From the NCBI GenBank assembly GCA_050633165.1, contig JBOEFZ010000002.1, forward strand, positions 1 to 64,000: 64,000 bases of DNA, written 5' to 3'. Of this stretch, positions 27,976 through 36,218 are shown one piece after another. Position 1 is the stretch's first letter; every line of letters begins with the position of its first letter. A program made the translations under genes and the position numbers. The notes below the pieces were generated by a model. That model had not been told where the DNA came from and ran no database searches. It worked only from the letters and a program-made list of their open reading frames with translations. The stretch is from TMED27 sp050633165. GTDB lineage: Bacteria; Pseudomonadota; Alphaproteobacteria; Micavibrionales; Micavibrionaceae.

Positions 27976-30900
27976 ATGGCAACGCCCGACCCGTCAAAAG
28001 AATACGACGATAACGCCCTACAAAGCGGCCTTATCAATTGGTTCGCCCATAACCATGTCGCGGCGAATATCCTGATGATGCTCTTCCTCATCGGCGGGTT
28101 GCTCAGCATCAAAAACATGCGCACGGAAACCTTCCCTTCCATCGACCCGCGCCTTGTTACGATTAGCGTCGTTTATCCCGGTGCAACCCCCTATGAAATC
28201 GCCGATTCCATCACCAGCCGCGCCGAAGAAGCCGTCATCGGCATCGAAGGCGTAAAACGCATCACCGCCAAAGCCGCCGAAGGTTACGGCCTCATCAGCA
28301 TAGAGCTCAAAGATTTCGCGAACGCTGATGATGTCTATAACGACGTTGAAACCGCCATCAACAGCCTCTCCGACTTCCCCCCCCAAGACGCCGAACGCGC
28401 ACAAATCGTAAAGGCAAAATACACGCCCGCCGTTCTCAACCTCGCCCTTCATGGTGATGTGGATGAAAAAACCCTCAAATATTGGGCGGAGAACATCGAA
28501 AACGATTTGCGCCAGCTCCCCGGTGTTGCCCTCACCGAACTTTCCGGCATCCGCGATTACGAAATCTCCATCGAAATTTCCGAGCGCAATTTACAACAAT
28601 ACGGCCTCACCCTCGAAAATATCGGCAACGCCATCGCCGCCTTCTCCACCGATGTCCCCGCCGGAACCATCGAAAGCGCAGGGGGCGAAATTCTCCTCCG
28701 CGTACAAGAACGCCGCTACACCGAGGATGATTTTAAAAAGGTAATTCTGCGCACCCTCCCCGATGGGCGCAGCCTCACGCTCAAAGATATCGCAACCATT
28801 GATGACGGCTTCGAAGATTTTCACCTCATCAGCCGTTTTAACGGCGACCCCGCCGCCTTCATCAACGTTAAACGCAGCGAAAGCGACGATACCTTAAGCA
28901 CCGCAAACACCGTAAAAGACTACCTCAAAACCGTGAGCCTCCCCGCCGGCCTTCAGGTTTCATTGCAATCAGATGAAACCGTCCCCTTGCGCGAGCGTAT
29001 CAACCTTATGATGCGTAACTCCATCCTCGGCTTTATGCTGGTCTTCGTCATCTTGCTCCTCTTCCTCGACCTCAAACTCGCCTTTTGGACGAGCATCGCA
29101 ATCCCCGTCTCCTTCCTCGGTGGCCTAATGATCATTAATTTTTTGGGCTACAGCATGAATATGATCACGCTTTTCGCCCTCATCGTCGTACTAGGGATTG
29201 TCGTTGATGATGCGATTGTCACGGGCGAAAGCATATTCGAGGCACAAAAGAAACGCCCCGGCGACCCCAACGCCACCCTCAAGGGCGTAAAAGCCGTCAT
29301 CGCCCCCGTCACGGTCGGCGTAACAACCACCATGGCCGCCTTCGCCCCCCTTATCTTCAGCACAGGAACAATGGGGCAGATCATCGGCGTGATCCCCGTT
29401 GTTGTCATCCCCATTCTATTTATCTCATTGATGGAGGCTTATTTCATCCTCCCCGCGCACCTTTCAAACCCCACACGCTGGAATCGCGGCATCGTCGCCA
29501 CCATCCGCAATGGCGTTGCCAAAGGCCTCGAATGGTTCATCGATAATATCGTCCTGCCTCTTGCTCGTTTCAGCATGCAATGGCGCTACGCCAGCGTCGC
29601 TTTCTTCCTTTGCTTTGCCTTCCTTACCATCGGCCTATTTAAATCCGGCGAAATGCGCTTCATCTTCTTCCCGCAAGTCGAAAGCGACGAAATCGCCATC
29701 GATATCACCATGCCCACGGGCACACCTTTTAATGTCACCCAAGACATGATGAATAACATCGAAGCCGAAGCCATCAAAATCCGTGAGCAACTAAAACAAA
29801 ACAGCGGCACAGACGCCTTCGAAAGCACAGCCCTCACCATCGGCGCATCATCTCGTGAAGCAGGGCCAGGCAGCGCAGGCGGCAGTGAAAGCGCCCCGAA
29901 TATCGGACAACTAAAAATCCGCCTCGTCTCCTCCGACCTGCGTGCAAATTCCGCTCAAGAAATCGAAACCATGATCCGCAAACGCATCGAAGATTTTGTT
30001 GGCTATGAGGAAATGAGCTTCCAAAGCTCCCTTGTCGGTAATGAAGCGGATATCGAGATCGAGCTTTCCCACTCCGATGAGGCGACCTTAAACACCGCCG
30101 CCGAAGACCTCAAATCCCGTATAAAAGCCATTAACGGCACCCAAGAAGTCGCCGATACGTTCGAGCTAGGCAAAACTGAATATGTCTTCGAACTCACACC
30201 CGAAGGCCTCGCCGCCGGCCTAACACCAATCGAACTCGGCCAACAACTCCGCCACGCCTATTTCGGGTTCGAGGCACAGCGCTTTCAACGTGGCCGCAAT
30301 GAAATCATCGTCTATGTCCGCTATCCCAAAGAAGAGCGCGAAAACCCCGCCATGCTCGATAATACCCGTATCCGCCTAAACGATGGTTCCGAAGTTCCAT
30401 TGCTAAGCGTAGCGAAAATCAAACAGCAGAACGGCTATTCCCAAATCAATTCCGTCAATGGTCACCGCGTCGTCAGCGTCACCAGCGATGTCGATTACGC
30501 CATCACCACCCCCAATGAAATCATCGCTGATCTTCGCGCAAATACCCTCCCCGACCTCGCTGCCCGCTACCAAGGGCTCTCCTACAGCTTTGAAGGGGAG
30601 AGCCGCGAGCAAGGCGAAGACCTCAAGAACTTAGGCAAGAACATGACCATCGCCCTGCTGCTCATCTACGTCCTCCTCGGCGCACAATTACGCAGCTACG
30701 TCCAACCTATCATCATCATGTCCGCCATCCCCTTTGGTATTGTCGGCGCGATCTGGGGGCATTATTTATTGGGGCATGATTTCACCTTCATCTCCCTCTT
30801 TGGCATCGTTGCCCTTTCCGGCGTTGTGGTGAATGATAGCGTTGTTTTGGTCGATTACTACAACCACCAAATCCGCAAAGCCGGCGGCGCGCCGTATCAA

Positions 30901-31170
30901 AGCATGCTCACCACCATCAAACGCCGCTTCCGCCCCATTTTGCTAACAACCCTAACCACCAGCCTCGGCCTCCTCCCCATGCTCATGGAAAAAAGCCTGC
31001 AAGCACAATTCCTCATCCCCATGGTGATTTCCTTGGCAACCGGCATCATCTTCGCCTCCATCGTTATTATGTTCTTAATCCCGAATTTGGTTCTGATTAT
31101 CGAAGATTTCAAATCCATAAGCGCCAAAACCCGCCGCACCATCGGCAATTTAATACAAAATCAAAGATAA
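27976..31170 (+). CDS. RND efflux permease (AcrB/HAE1-type)
   Basis: A 1064-residue inner membrane proton-driven exporter. The first TM helix (about 28-46) is followed by a large periplasmic loop (porter domain, SIDPRLVTISVVYPGATPY), TM helices 2-6 with the proton-relay pair D411/D412 in GIVVDDAIVTGES, a second periplasmic loop, and TM helices 7-12 ending near residue 1045. The second TM half has GVVVNDSVVLVDY. Substrate cannot be told. No local TetR-type repressor is visible. Confidence 0.95.
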   Translation: MATPDPSKEYDDNALQSGLINWFAHNHVAANILMMLFLIGGLLSIKNMRTETFPSIDPRLVTISVVYPGATPYEIADSITSRAEEAVIGIEGVKRITAKAAEGYGLISIELKDFANADDVYNDVETAINSLSDFPPQDAERAQIVKAKYTPAVLNLALHGDVDEKTLKYWAENIENDLRQLPGVALTELSGIRDYEISIEISERNLQQYGLTLENIGNAIAAFSTDVPAGTIESAGGEILLRVQERRYTEDDFKKVILRTLPDGRSLTLKDIATIDDGFEDFHLISRFNGDPAAFINVKRSESDDTLSTANTVKDYLKTVSLPAGLQVSLQSDETVPLRERINLMMRNSILGFMLVFVILLLFLDLKLAFWTSIAIPVSFLGGLMIINFLGYSMNMITLFALIVVLGIVVDDAIVTGESIFEAQKKRPGDPNATLKGVKAVIAPVTVGVTTTMAAFAPLIFSTGTMGQIIGVIPVVVIPILFISLMEAYFILPAHLSNPTRWNRGIVATIRNGVAKGLEWFIDNIVLPLARFSMQWRYASVAFFLCFAFLTIGLFKSGEMRFIFFPQVESDEIAIDITMPTGTPFNVTQDMMNNIEAEAIKIREQLKQNSGTDAFESTALTIGASSREAGPGSAGGSESAPNIGQLKIRLVSSDLRANSAQEIETMIRKRIEDFVGYEEMSFQSSLVGNEADIEIELSHSDEATLNTAAEDLKSRIKAINGTQEVADTFELGKTEYVFELTPEGLAAGLTPIELGQQLRHAYFGFEAQRFQRGRNEIIVYVRYPKEERENPAMLDNTRIRLNDGSEVPLLSVAKIKQQNGYSQINSVNGHRVVSVTSDVDYAITTPNEIIADLRANTLPDLAARYQGLSYSFEGESREQGEDLKNLGKNMTIALLLIYVLLGAQLRSYVQPIIIMSAIPFGIVGAIWGHYLLGHDFTFISLFGIVALSGVVVNDSVVLVDYYNHQIRKAGGAPYQSMLTTIKRRFRPILLTTLTTSLGLLPMLMEKSLQAQFLIPMVISLATGIIFASIVIMFLIPNLVLIIEDFKSISAKTRRTIGNLIQNQR

Positions 31171-31240
31171 GCCGAAAAAGGACTTGATTTTAAAACCCCA
31201 ATACCATTATAAAGCACTGTCTTTAAGGCAACTCTCTCGC

Positions 31241-31316
31241 GTCCCGTTCGTCTAGAGGCCTAGGACACCGCCCTTTCACGGCGGCAACACGGGTTCGAAT
31301 CCCGTACGGGACGCCA
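31241..31316 (+). tRNA. tRNA-Glu (anticodon TTC)
   Basis: Acceptor stem GTCCCGT / ACGGGAC, D arm TCTAGAGGCCTAGGA, anticodon stem CCGCC / GGCGG with loop CTTTCAC (anticodon TTC), T arm CGGGTTCGAATCCCG, and an encoded CCA end at 31314-31316. The 3' half is used as integration site by island A: a P4-type integrase starts 165 bp downstream and a degenerate copy of the 3' end is at 39110-39131. Confidence 0.96.
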
Positions 31317-31427
31317 GCTATTCAAATTATACAATCCAATATAATCTAAAATACACTAGGAAAACCAAGGCTCTTGATCTATTATATGTCGAAAGCGATC
31401 CGATGTTACCCGATGTAATCTTGCAAA

Positions 31428-31480
31428 AATGGTGGCTTATTTGGTGGCTTTTTATAATGGATAATCAAAAAGGCCACCAA
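31428..31480. promoter_or_regulatory. Tandem GGTGGC motifs and hairpin at the left island end
   Basis: Two directly repeated GGTGGCTT motifs (31431 and 31443) resemble arm-type integrase sites. A 13/14-bp inverted repeat, TTGGTGG.CTTTTT (31441 on) versus AAAAAGGCCACCAA (ending 31480), stops immediately before the GTG start of the integrase. A very similar tandem motif occurs at the other island end (39034-39065). Confidence 0.55.
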
Positions 31481-31481
31481 A

Positions 31482-32735
31482 GTGAAGTTAAGCGATCAAA
31501 TCTGCAAACATGCAAAAGCTGGCATAAACCCATTAAAACCCAATAAGGATTACACGGGGAAAACATATAAAATGTCGGATGGTGGCGGCCTTTATCTCGA
31601 AGTGACACCGAAAGGTAGCAAGCTATGGCGGCTAAAATACCGCTTTCTAAGACAACAAAAGAAGCTGTCTATTGGTATCTATCCTACAATCACTCTTGCA
31701 GATGCAAGAAATCATAGAGACGAAGCAAAGAGGATGCTTGCGAACGGCATTGATCCCGCTAGCGCAAAGCAAGAAGCAAAACAAGACGCTTTAAATGAAG
31801 CCGCTAATACTTTTGAAGTTATTGCACGAGAATGGCATGAGCTGAAAACACATGAGTGGTCAAAAGTTAATGCAGAAACCACCCTCAAAAGACTAGAAAA
31901 AGATGTTTTTCCTGTAATTGGAAAATACCCTATTAAATCAATTACTCATAAAATGCTCTTGGATATGGCGCAAACCGCTAAACAACGCGGCGCACATGAA
32001 TTGGCGAAACGGCTCATTGGTATGTGTCGGCATATATATCAGCACGCTATCATCACAGGCCATGCAGAAAAAAATATCGCGGAGGATTTAAAGGGAATGA
32101 TTAAGTCCGTTCCTGTGAAACACTATGCCGCTATTGAAGCTAAGGATATTCCTAAATTTATCCATGACCTTGAATCGCATAGACCCCGACTAAAAGAACA
32201 AACGTATTTAGCTGTTAAGTTCATGATGCTGACGTTTTTACGTACCAGTGAAATGATAGGCGCAGAATGGGATGAATTTGATTTTAAGGAAAAGATGTGG
32301 CTTGTACCCGCATCGCGGATGAAAATGAAAAAGGAGCATTTTGTTCCCTTATCCGATCAAGCCATAGACATTCTTAATCAATTTCGGAATTTGCACAATC
32401 ATCCCAAATTTGTTTTTCCAAGCCGAAATAGCCATGACAATCATATGAGCAACAACACAATCCTTATGGCTTTGAAGCGCATGGGCTATCAAGGTGAAAT
32501 GACAGGCCATGGTTTTCGTTCACTTGCTATGAGTACAATCATGGAAAGACTCGGCTATCGCAAAGAAGTACCAGATGCACAGCTTGCACATGCAAAAAAA
32601 GGCGATGTGGCAAGAGCATATCAACGCGCTGAATTTTTGTCTGATCGTATAAAAATGATGCAAGAATGGGCAGATTATTTGGATGAAGTTGGAGGGTATA
32701 GCACGGTAGTAGTTGGAAAATTTGGTAAAGTTTGA
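31482..32735 (+). CDS. P4-type tyrosine integrase (island A)
   Basis: A 417-residue integrase beginning with a GTG codon. N-terminal DUF4102-type arm-binding domain (MSDGGGLYLEVTPKGSKLW near residues 27-45), SAM-like core-binding domain (about 110-190), and catalytic domain with R in FLRTSEMIGAEW, HGFR, and the tyrosine in ARAYQRAEF. It lies downstream of tRNA-Glu, the usual site for such enzymes. It is more AT-rich than the core genes to its left. Confidence 0.92.
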   Translation: MKLSDQICKHAKAGINPLKPNKDYTGKTYKMSDGGGLYLEVTPKGSKLWRLKYRFLRQQKKLSIGIYPTITLADARNHRDEAKRMLANGIDPASAKQEAKQDALNEAANTFEVIAREWHELKTHEWSKVNAETTLKRLEKDVFPVIGKYPIKSITHKMLLDMAQTAKQRGAHELAKRLIGMCRHIYQHAIITGHAEKNIAEDLKGMIKSVPVKHYAAIEAKDIPKFIHDLESHRPRLKEQTYLAVKFMMLTFLRTSEMIGAEWDEFDFKEKMWLVPASRMKMKKEHFVPLSDQAIDILNQFRNLHNHPKFVFPSRNSHDNHMSNNTILMALKRMGYQGEMTGHGFRSLAMSTIMERLGYRKEVPDAQLAHAKKGDVARAYQRAEFLSDRIKMMQEWADYLDEVGGYSTVVVGKFGKV

Positions 32736-32746
32736 TAACAAAAAGA

Positions 32747-33121
32747 ATGTCAAAAAATACAGATGAAACCAATATCCTGTTAAAGGAAATATCAGACTCG
32801 TTGAAAACCGCGGAAGGCATTGCTCGAAAAAGCCAATTTCATAACTACTTGGAAAGTATGGGGTTTAAAGTTGGTGTTAAACCGTTACAAATTAAAAAGC
32901 CTTCTAAAAGTGCAGATACAATTAAACGCAACACACTTCTTAAAATGATTATTGGCATGGCTATTGGAGGATATGGTTATGATCCGACTAAAAATAGAAA
33001 TACAACAGCAAGAGAAATACAGAGCGATTTAGCTTTGCAAGGTATTAATCTTGATGAAGACACTATCCGTAATTGGCTTAAAGAAGCTGCAAGTTTTTTA
33101 CCAAACGACTCGAAAGAGTGA
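32747..33121 (+). CDS. Hypothetical protein with C-terminal HTH-like segment
   Basis: A 124-residue protein, starting ATG 12 bp after the integrase gene (an alternative TTG start at 32732 would overlap it). The C-terminal half (KRNTLLKMIIGMAIGGYGYDP, then TAREIQSDLALQGINLDEDTIRNWLK) looks like a helix-turn-helix of the kind found in mobile elements. It may be a regulator. Confidence in function is low. Confidence 0.6.
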   Translation: MSKNTDETNILLKEISDSLKTAEGIARKSQFHNYLESMGFKVGVKPLQIKKPSKSADTIKRNTLLKMIIGMAIGGYGYDPTKNRNTTAREIQSDLALQGINLDEDTIRNWLKEAASFLPNDSKE

Positions 33122-33131
33122 GGTAGTATTT

Positions 33132-33527
33132 CTACAAGATAACGGCTAACCAAATACCCACCAAGTAAGAAACGCCAGATAATAACGCAGTTACAAAAAT
33201 TAGCCAGAATAGCCATCCTTCTTCCCGTGGCCATTCATCCTTTTCTAGCCTATCAATTAATTCAAGTGATCTAATATAGTTGAACAAATAGGTAAACATT
33301 ATGCATGTCGTTCCTATCGCAAAAGGCCAAACTAAGATTTGACCATTGCTTAATGCGGCTAAACCAACACCAGCACCGTTCAAACCAAATAGCATCTTAT
33401 TGGCATTTTCTGATGCGCTATGAGACATTTGAATTGCAAGGTCACGTAATTCCGTCTGCTGTTCTTCTGAAAGCTCACTAACTTTTATAGTGGATTTGGA
33501 CTTTTGCTTTTTGTTAACTGCTGGCAT
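33132..33527 (-). CDS. Small two-TM membrane protein
   Basis: A 131-residue protein: a soluble, charged N-terminus (about 1-40), two closely spaced membrane segments (about 46-66 and 67-88), a charged loop (LIDRLEKDEWPREEGW) and a C-terminal membrane segment (about 103-130). Convergent with the upstream hypothetical gene. Not recognised; small membrane proteins in islands are often effectors, but nothing here proves it. Confidence 0.6.
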   Translation of the reverse strand: MPAVNKKQKSKSTIKVSELSEEQQTELRDLAIQMSHSASENANKMLFGLNGAGVGLAALSNGQILVWPFAIGTTCIMFTYLFNYIRSLELIDRLEKDEWPREEGWLFWLIFVTALLSGVSYLVGIWLAVIL

Positions 33528-33623
33528 GTCTTTTTCCTTTAAAACTTACAATTATTCAACAATCTAAACCGTATTCGGTTAAGCAAAAGCAGAATCGGCC
33601 TAAATTCATAATACATCTTATAG

Positions 33624-33657
33624 GGTTTCCTTGGTTTGAATAAAAGGAAAGGAAACC
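33624..33657 (+). promoter_or_regulatory. Hairpin covering the AlpA ribosome site
   Basis: GGTTTCC (33624-33630) and GGAAACC (33651-33657) are inverted around a centre, and an inner alternative TTTCCTT / AAGGAAA pairs with the A/G-rich ribosome site just upstream of the ATG at 33661. It could be an operator or a translation-limiting hairpin. Confidence 0.4.
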
Positions 33658-33660
33658 ATA

Positions 33661-33855
33661 ATGAATTTATCTATACTGCCCGAAACTGGATTTGTCCGCA
33701 TTTCTACAATTCTAAAAGTTTTTCCCGTATCAAGGTCAACTTGGTGGGCTGGCGTTAAATCAGGTAAATATCCGAAACCTGTGAAACTAGGCGAAAAAAT
33801 GACCGCATGGCGCGTAGAAGATATTCGCGCCCTTATATCCTCGTTCGATGCATAA
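33661..33855 (+). CDS. AlpA-family excisionase/transcriptional regulator
   Basis: A 64-residue protein with a MerR/AlpA-type winged helix: FVRISTILKVFPVSRSTWW (about 11-29), KSGKYPKPVKLGEK and TAWRVEDI. AlpA-type proteins control integrase expression or direct excision. It is the first gene of a three-gene unit with a HTH-zinc protein and a tyrosine recombinase, the next ATG being 5 bp after its stop. Confidence 0.85.
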   Translation: MNLSILPETGFVRISTILKVFPVSRSTWWAGVKSGKYPKPVKLGEKMTAWRVEDIRALISSFDA

Positions 33856-33860
33856 ATATA

Positions 33861-34367
33861 ATGTCCAAGCGTTTATATCCTCACAACCGCATACGGTATT
33901 GGGATGTGTATGGCATTGATGATGTTTGTGCCGTTTTTAACATGCACCCTCAAACTGTCCGTAAATGGATTAAAAACGGTTTGAAAACCATAGATAACGG
34001 TAAACCATCTTTGATTTACGGTAATGACCTAATCGTATTTTTAAAAAAGAAAAACACCAAAAACAAATGTGAGACAGCTTTTCACGAGTTGTTTTGTTTG
34101 AAATGCCAAGATGCGCGGCCAATTTATCAAAACAAAATCGCAGTAACGCAGAAAACCCAAATCCTGAATGTGTGCGGTGTATGTCGAACCTGTAAGGCTA
34201 AAATGTATCAAAGCTATAAATTGAACGACTTTCCAAACTTACGAAAAATTTTTCAGGTGGTTGATGTTTTGGAATTATACGATTGTGAAGCTTCCAGCGA
34301 TAAGACTCACATTCATGCAGATAAACACAAACAAGAAAATGAGTCTGATGAGTGGGTGCTATTTTGA
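33861..34367 (+). CDS. HTH plus zinc-ribbon protein paired with a recombinase
   Basis: A 168-residue protein; I chose the ATG at 33861 (product starts MSKRLYPHNRIRYWDV) just after the AlpA gene, since the longer frame overlaps that gene. An N-terminal helix-turn-helix (VYGIDDVCAVFNMHPQTVRKW) is followed by two Cys pairs, CLKC and CGVCRTC, consistent with a zinc ribbon. The C-terminus is charged. It overlaps the start of the recombinase gene by 16 bp and is probably its DNA-binding partner. Confidence 0.7.
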   Translation: MSKRLYPHNRIRYWDVYGIDDVCAVFNMHPQTVRKWIKNGLKTIDNGKPSLIYGNDLIVFLKKKNTKNKCETAFHELFCLKCQDARPIYQNKIAVTQKTQILNVCGVCRTCKAKMYQSYKLNDFPNLRKIFQVVDVLELYDCEASSDKTHIHADKHKQENESDEWVLF

Positions 34368-35389
34368 AAAACAAAGATAAAAAAAGAGACAAATACAACC
34401 CGCAGAATGAGCGCATGAAATATAAATATCGTGTTCACTTACGCCGTGCATTAAAGCGTGATGATAAGACTATAACAGCGTTATTAAAGCATATTCGTGA
34501 GTATGAAATATTTATGGATTTTGCGGGGTTTGAAAAATTCAACGATCATGTTGCCGATAAGTATATCTCGCATTTAACTAATGGAAGATTATCTTTGTCA
34601 TTCATCAATGACAATATCCGAGCATTGCGTAATTTTTTAGGTTGGTTAGAGCGGCAACGCGGCTACAAAAGCAAGCTTAATTACAATCACATTGATTACC
34701 TCAATTTGACGAATAATCAGCGCAACACAGCAAAGGCAAGCGAATACAAAAAAGCTTACAAGTTAGAACAAATCTTAGAAACTATCCGCGCCATGCCAGA
34801 AAAGACGGATAAAAATAAGCGAGATAAGGCAATGATAAGCTTACAAGCCTTGTGTGGATTGCGTATTGATGAATTAAGAGCGGTAAAGTTAAAAAGCATT
34901 ATAGAGGAGGATGGGCAGTATTTCGTTTACGTTTCACCAAAGGATATGGGGGTGAAGTTTGCAAAAACACGCCATGCGTTCTTTTTGCCACTTCCCATAG
35001 ACATTACAGATAATGTTATATCTTGGCGCGACTACCTTTTAAGGCTTGGCTTTACGCTTAACGATCCCTTGTTTCCAAAAATCAACAGTCGCTTTGCTAC
35101 AAACAACTTATTTGAAACAAAGATTGTTCAAGAAGGGATAGCATCCAATACGACTATTCGCGATGTTTTCAAGAAAGCATTTACCAGCATGGGGTATGAA
35201 TATTTACGTCCCCATTCATTTCGTCACACTTGGGCGCGATATGTTGAAAGACAAAGTCCCGCATTTTTAAATACGGTTCGTCAATGTTTAGGGCATGATA
35301 GCATTGACACTACACTTAACAGTTATGGTCAATCTTCATTGGCGGATCAACGTTATGCAATTACTCAAACAAAGACTGAATTTGATTGA
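34352..35389 (+). CDS. XerC/D-like tyrosine recombinase
   Basis: A 345-residue recombinase without the P4-type N-terminus. An N-terminal SAM-like core-binding domain (about 30-125) and catalytic domain with R (CGLRIDELR), K (VKFAKTRHAF), HSFRHTWAR, GHDSIDTTL and Y (LNSYGQ). GTG at 34352 or a TTG at 34364 could be the start. It differs from the island integrase and may be a passenger or a second mobility system. Convergent with the next gene, whose stop is at 35390. Confidence 0.88.
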   Translation: MGAILKNKDKKRDKYNPQNERMKYKYRVHLRRALKRDDKTITALLKHIREYEIFMDFAGFEKFNDHVADKYISHLTNGRLSLSFINDNIRALRNFLGWLERQRGYKSKLNYNHIDYLNLTNNQRNTAKASEYKKAYKLEQILETIRAMPEKTDKNKRDKAMISLQALCGLRIDELRAVKLKSIIEEDGQYFVYVSPKDMGVKFAKTRHAFFLPLPIDITDNVISWRDYLLRLGFTLNDPLFPKINSRFATNNLFETKIVQEGIASNTTIRDVFKKAFTSMGYEYLRPHSFRHTWARYVERQSPAFLNTVRQCLGHDSIDTTLNSYGQSSLADQRYAITQTKTEFD

Positions 35390-35860
35390 TTATTTTTCCC
35401 TACACCCTTGAATACTACTGCCATGCGTAACTTTATATATGCTGTCATTCTTAATACTGTAATCGACTAGAATCCCGATGTTTCCGTAAGTTTTTGATTG
35501 GATGCATTTCCCTTTTATTTGGAATTGGCTCGTTGGATAAAGTTCATGTGACCGCGTAGCAAAGTCTGCATCACTATGAGAATACCATTTTGATATAACG
35601 TTATTTATACTCATTTTATTAACGTCTAAGCCAAAGTCTGATGAGCGCATACAGTCTGTATCTTCGAAAGTCATAACTCCGATATTTTGCGTGTGTTTAT
35701 CGAAGAAATATTTTTCGTCATCTAAGAATTCTTGATTATACCAACACTTTTGACCGCTATCATTTTGTATAACCCCCCTTTTTTGAGCTTTTTGTGACCC
35801 TGCCATAGCTACGCTTGTAAACATAAAACTAAAAAATAATATTTGGAAAACAGATTTCAT
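35390..35860 (-). CDS. Secreted hypothetical protein behind a structured leader
   Basis: A 156-residue product from the ATG at 35860 (GAGGAGAT ribosome site), with a signal peptide (MKSVFQILFFSFMFTSVAMAG, cleavage after AMA). The mature part has five cysteines (QKCWYN, TDCMRS, GKCIQS and others) and no known domain. Its upstream leader (35893-36083) contains a rho-independent-type terminator followed by a strong multi-stem structure, so it may be controlled by attenuation. Confidence 0.6.
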   Translation of the reverse strand: MKSVFQILFFSFMFTSVAMAGSQKAQKRGVIQNDSGQKCWYNQEFLDDEKYFFDKHTQNIGVMTFEDTDCMRSSDFGLDVNKMSINNVISKWYSHSDADFATRSHELYPTSQFQIKGKCIQSKTYGNIGILVDYSIKNDSIYKVTHGSSIQGCREK

Positions 35861-35892
35861 AATTACGATCTCCTCGGTTGTATAAAATAAAA

Positions 35893-35916
35893 CGACTCCA
35901 AATTTCTTTGGAGTCG
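35893..35916 (-). terminator. Minus-strand rho-independent terminator/attenuator
   Basis: CGACTCCAAA-TTTC-TTTGGAGTCG gives a perfect 10-bp stem. On the minus strand it is followed by TTTTATTTT, 33 bp before the ATG of the secreted protein gene. Placed between a structured leader and an ORF, it could end a short RNA or attenuate the gene. Confidence 0.8.
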
Positions 35917-36083
35917 AGGAGTTCGTAACCGCCAATGGACGGTGCAGCGTATTTCAGCTTTCACCGTGTTGTATTTCGCTGCCCCCTCGACAAACGAGAA
36001 AGCAACATCTTTGGTAACGGCCTGATGTTGATTAGGCCGCCATTGGGAGGTTACGACACCTCAACTTGCTAAGTCCGCAAGTA
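35893..36083 (-). ncRNA. Structured minus-strand RNA (leader or stand-alone ncRNA)
   Basis: Read on the minus strand: a hairpin ACTTGC / GCAAGT (36064-36083), then a long pair TCGTAACC.CCCAATGG / CCATTGG.GGTTACGA (36056-36040 with 35938-35923) enclosing further stems (CGGCCT / AGGCCG at 36018-36039, CTCG / CGAG, GCAGCG / CGCTGC, ACGGTG / CACCGT). It ends in a 10-bp perfect terminator hairpin with a T-rich tail at 35893-35916. No ORF fills it. It is not an obvious member of a known family; there is no reverse transcriptase nearby, and it does not fit attC consensus. Confidence 0.55.
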
Positions 36084-36218
36084 CAAAGTTCATAGTGCGT
36101 GAAACTGTTTAAAAAGCAAGAAAAATGAAAATTTTGAAATATCTCACATCTAAGTAACTATTTTCTTGCATTATTGCCATAATTTATATATTTTCCGTAA
36201 AAATTATGGAGTTTGAGT

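Noticed and set aside
35923..36056. Candidate integron attC site
   Set aside because: The outer arms do not fit the RYYYAAC/GTTRRRY core consensus and no integron integrase is present.
35893..36083. Candidate retron ncRNA
   Set aside because: There are inverted ends and stems, but no reverse transcriptase gene within the window.
36213..36218. TTG start for the helicase-sigma4 gene
   Set aside because: The ATG 6 bp downstream has the better spacing from GGAG.
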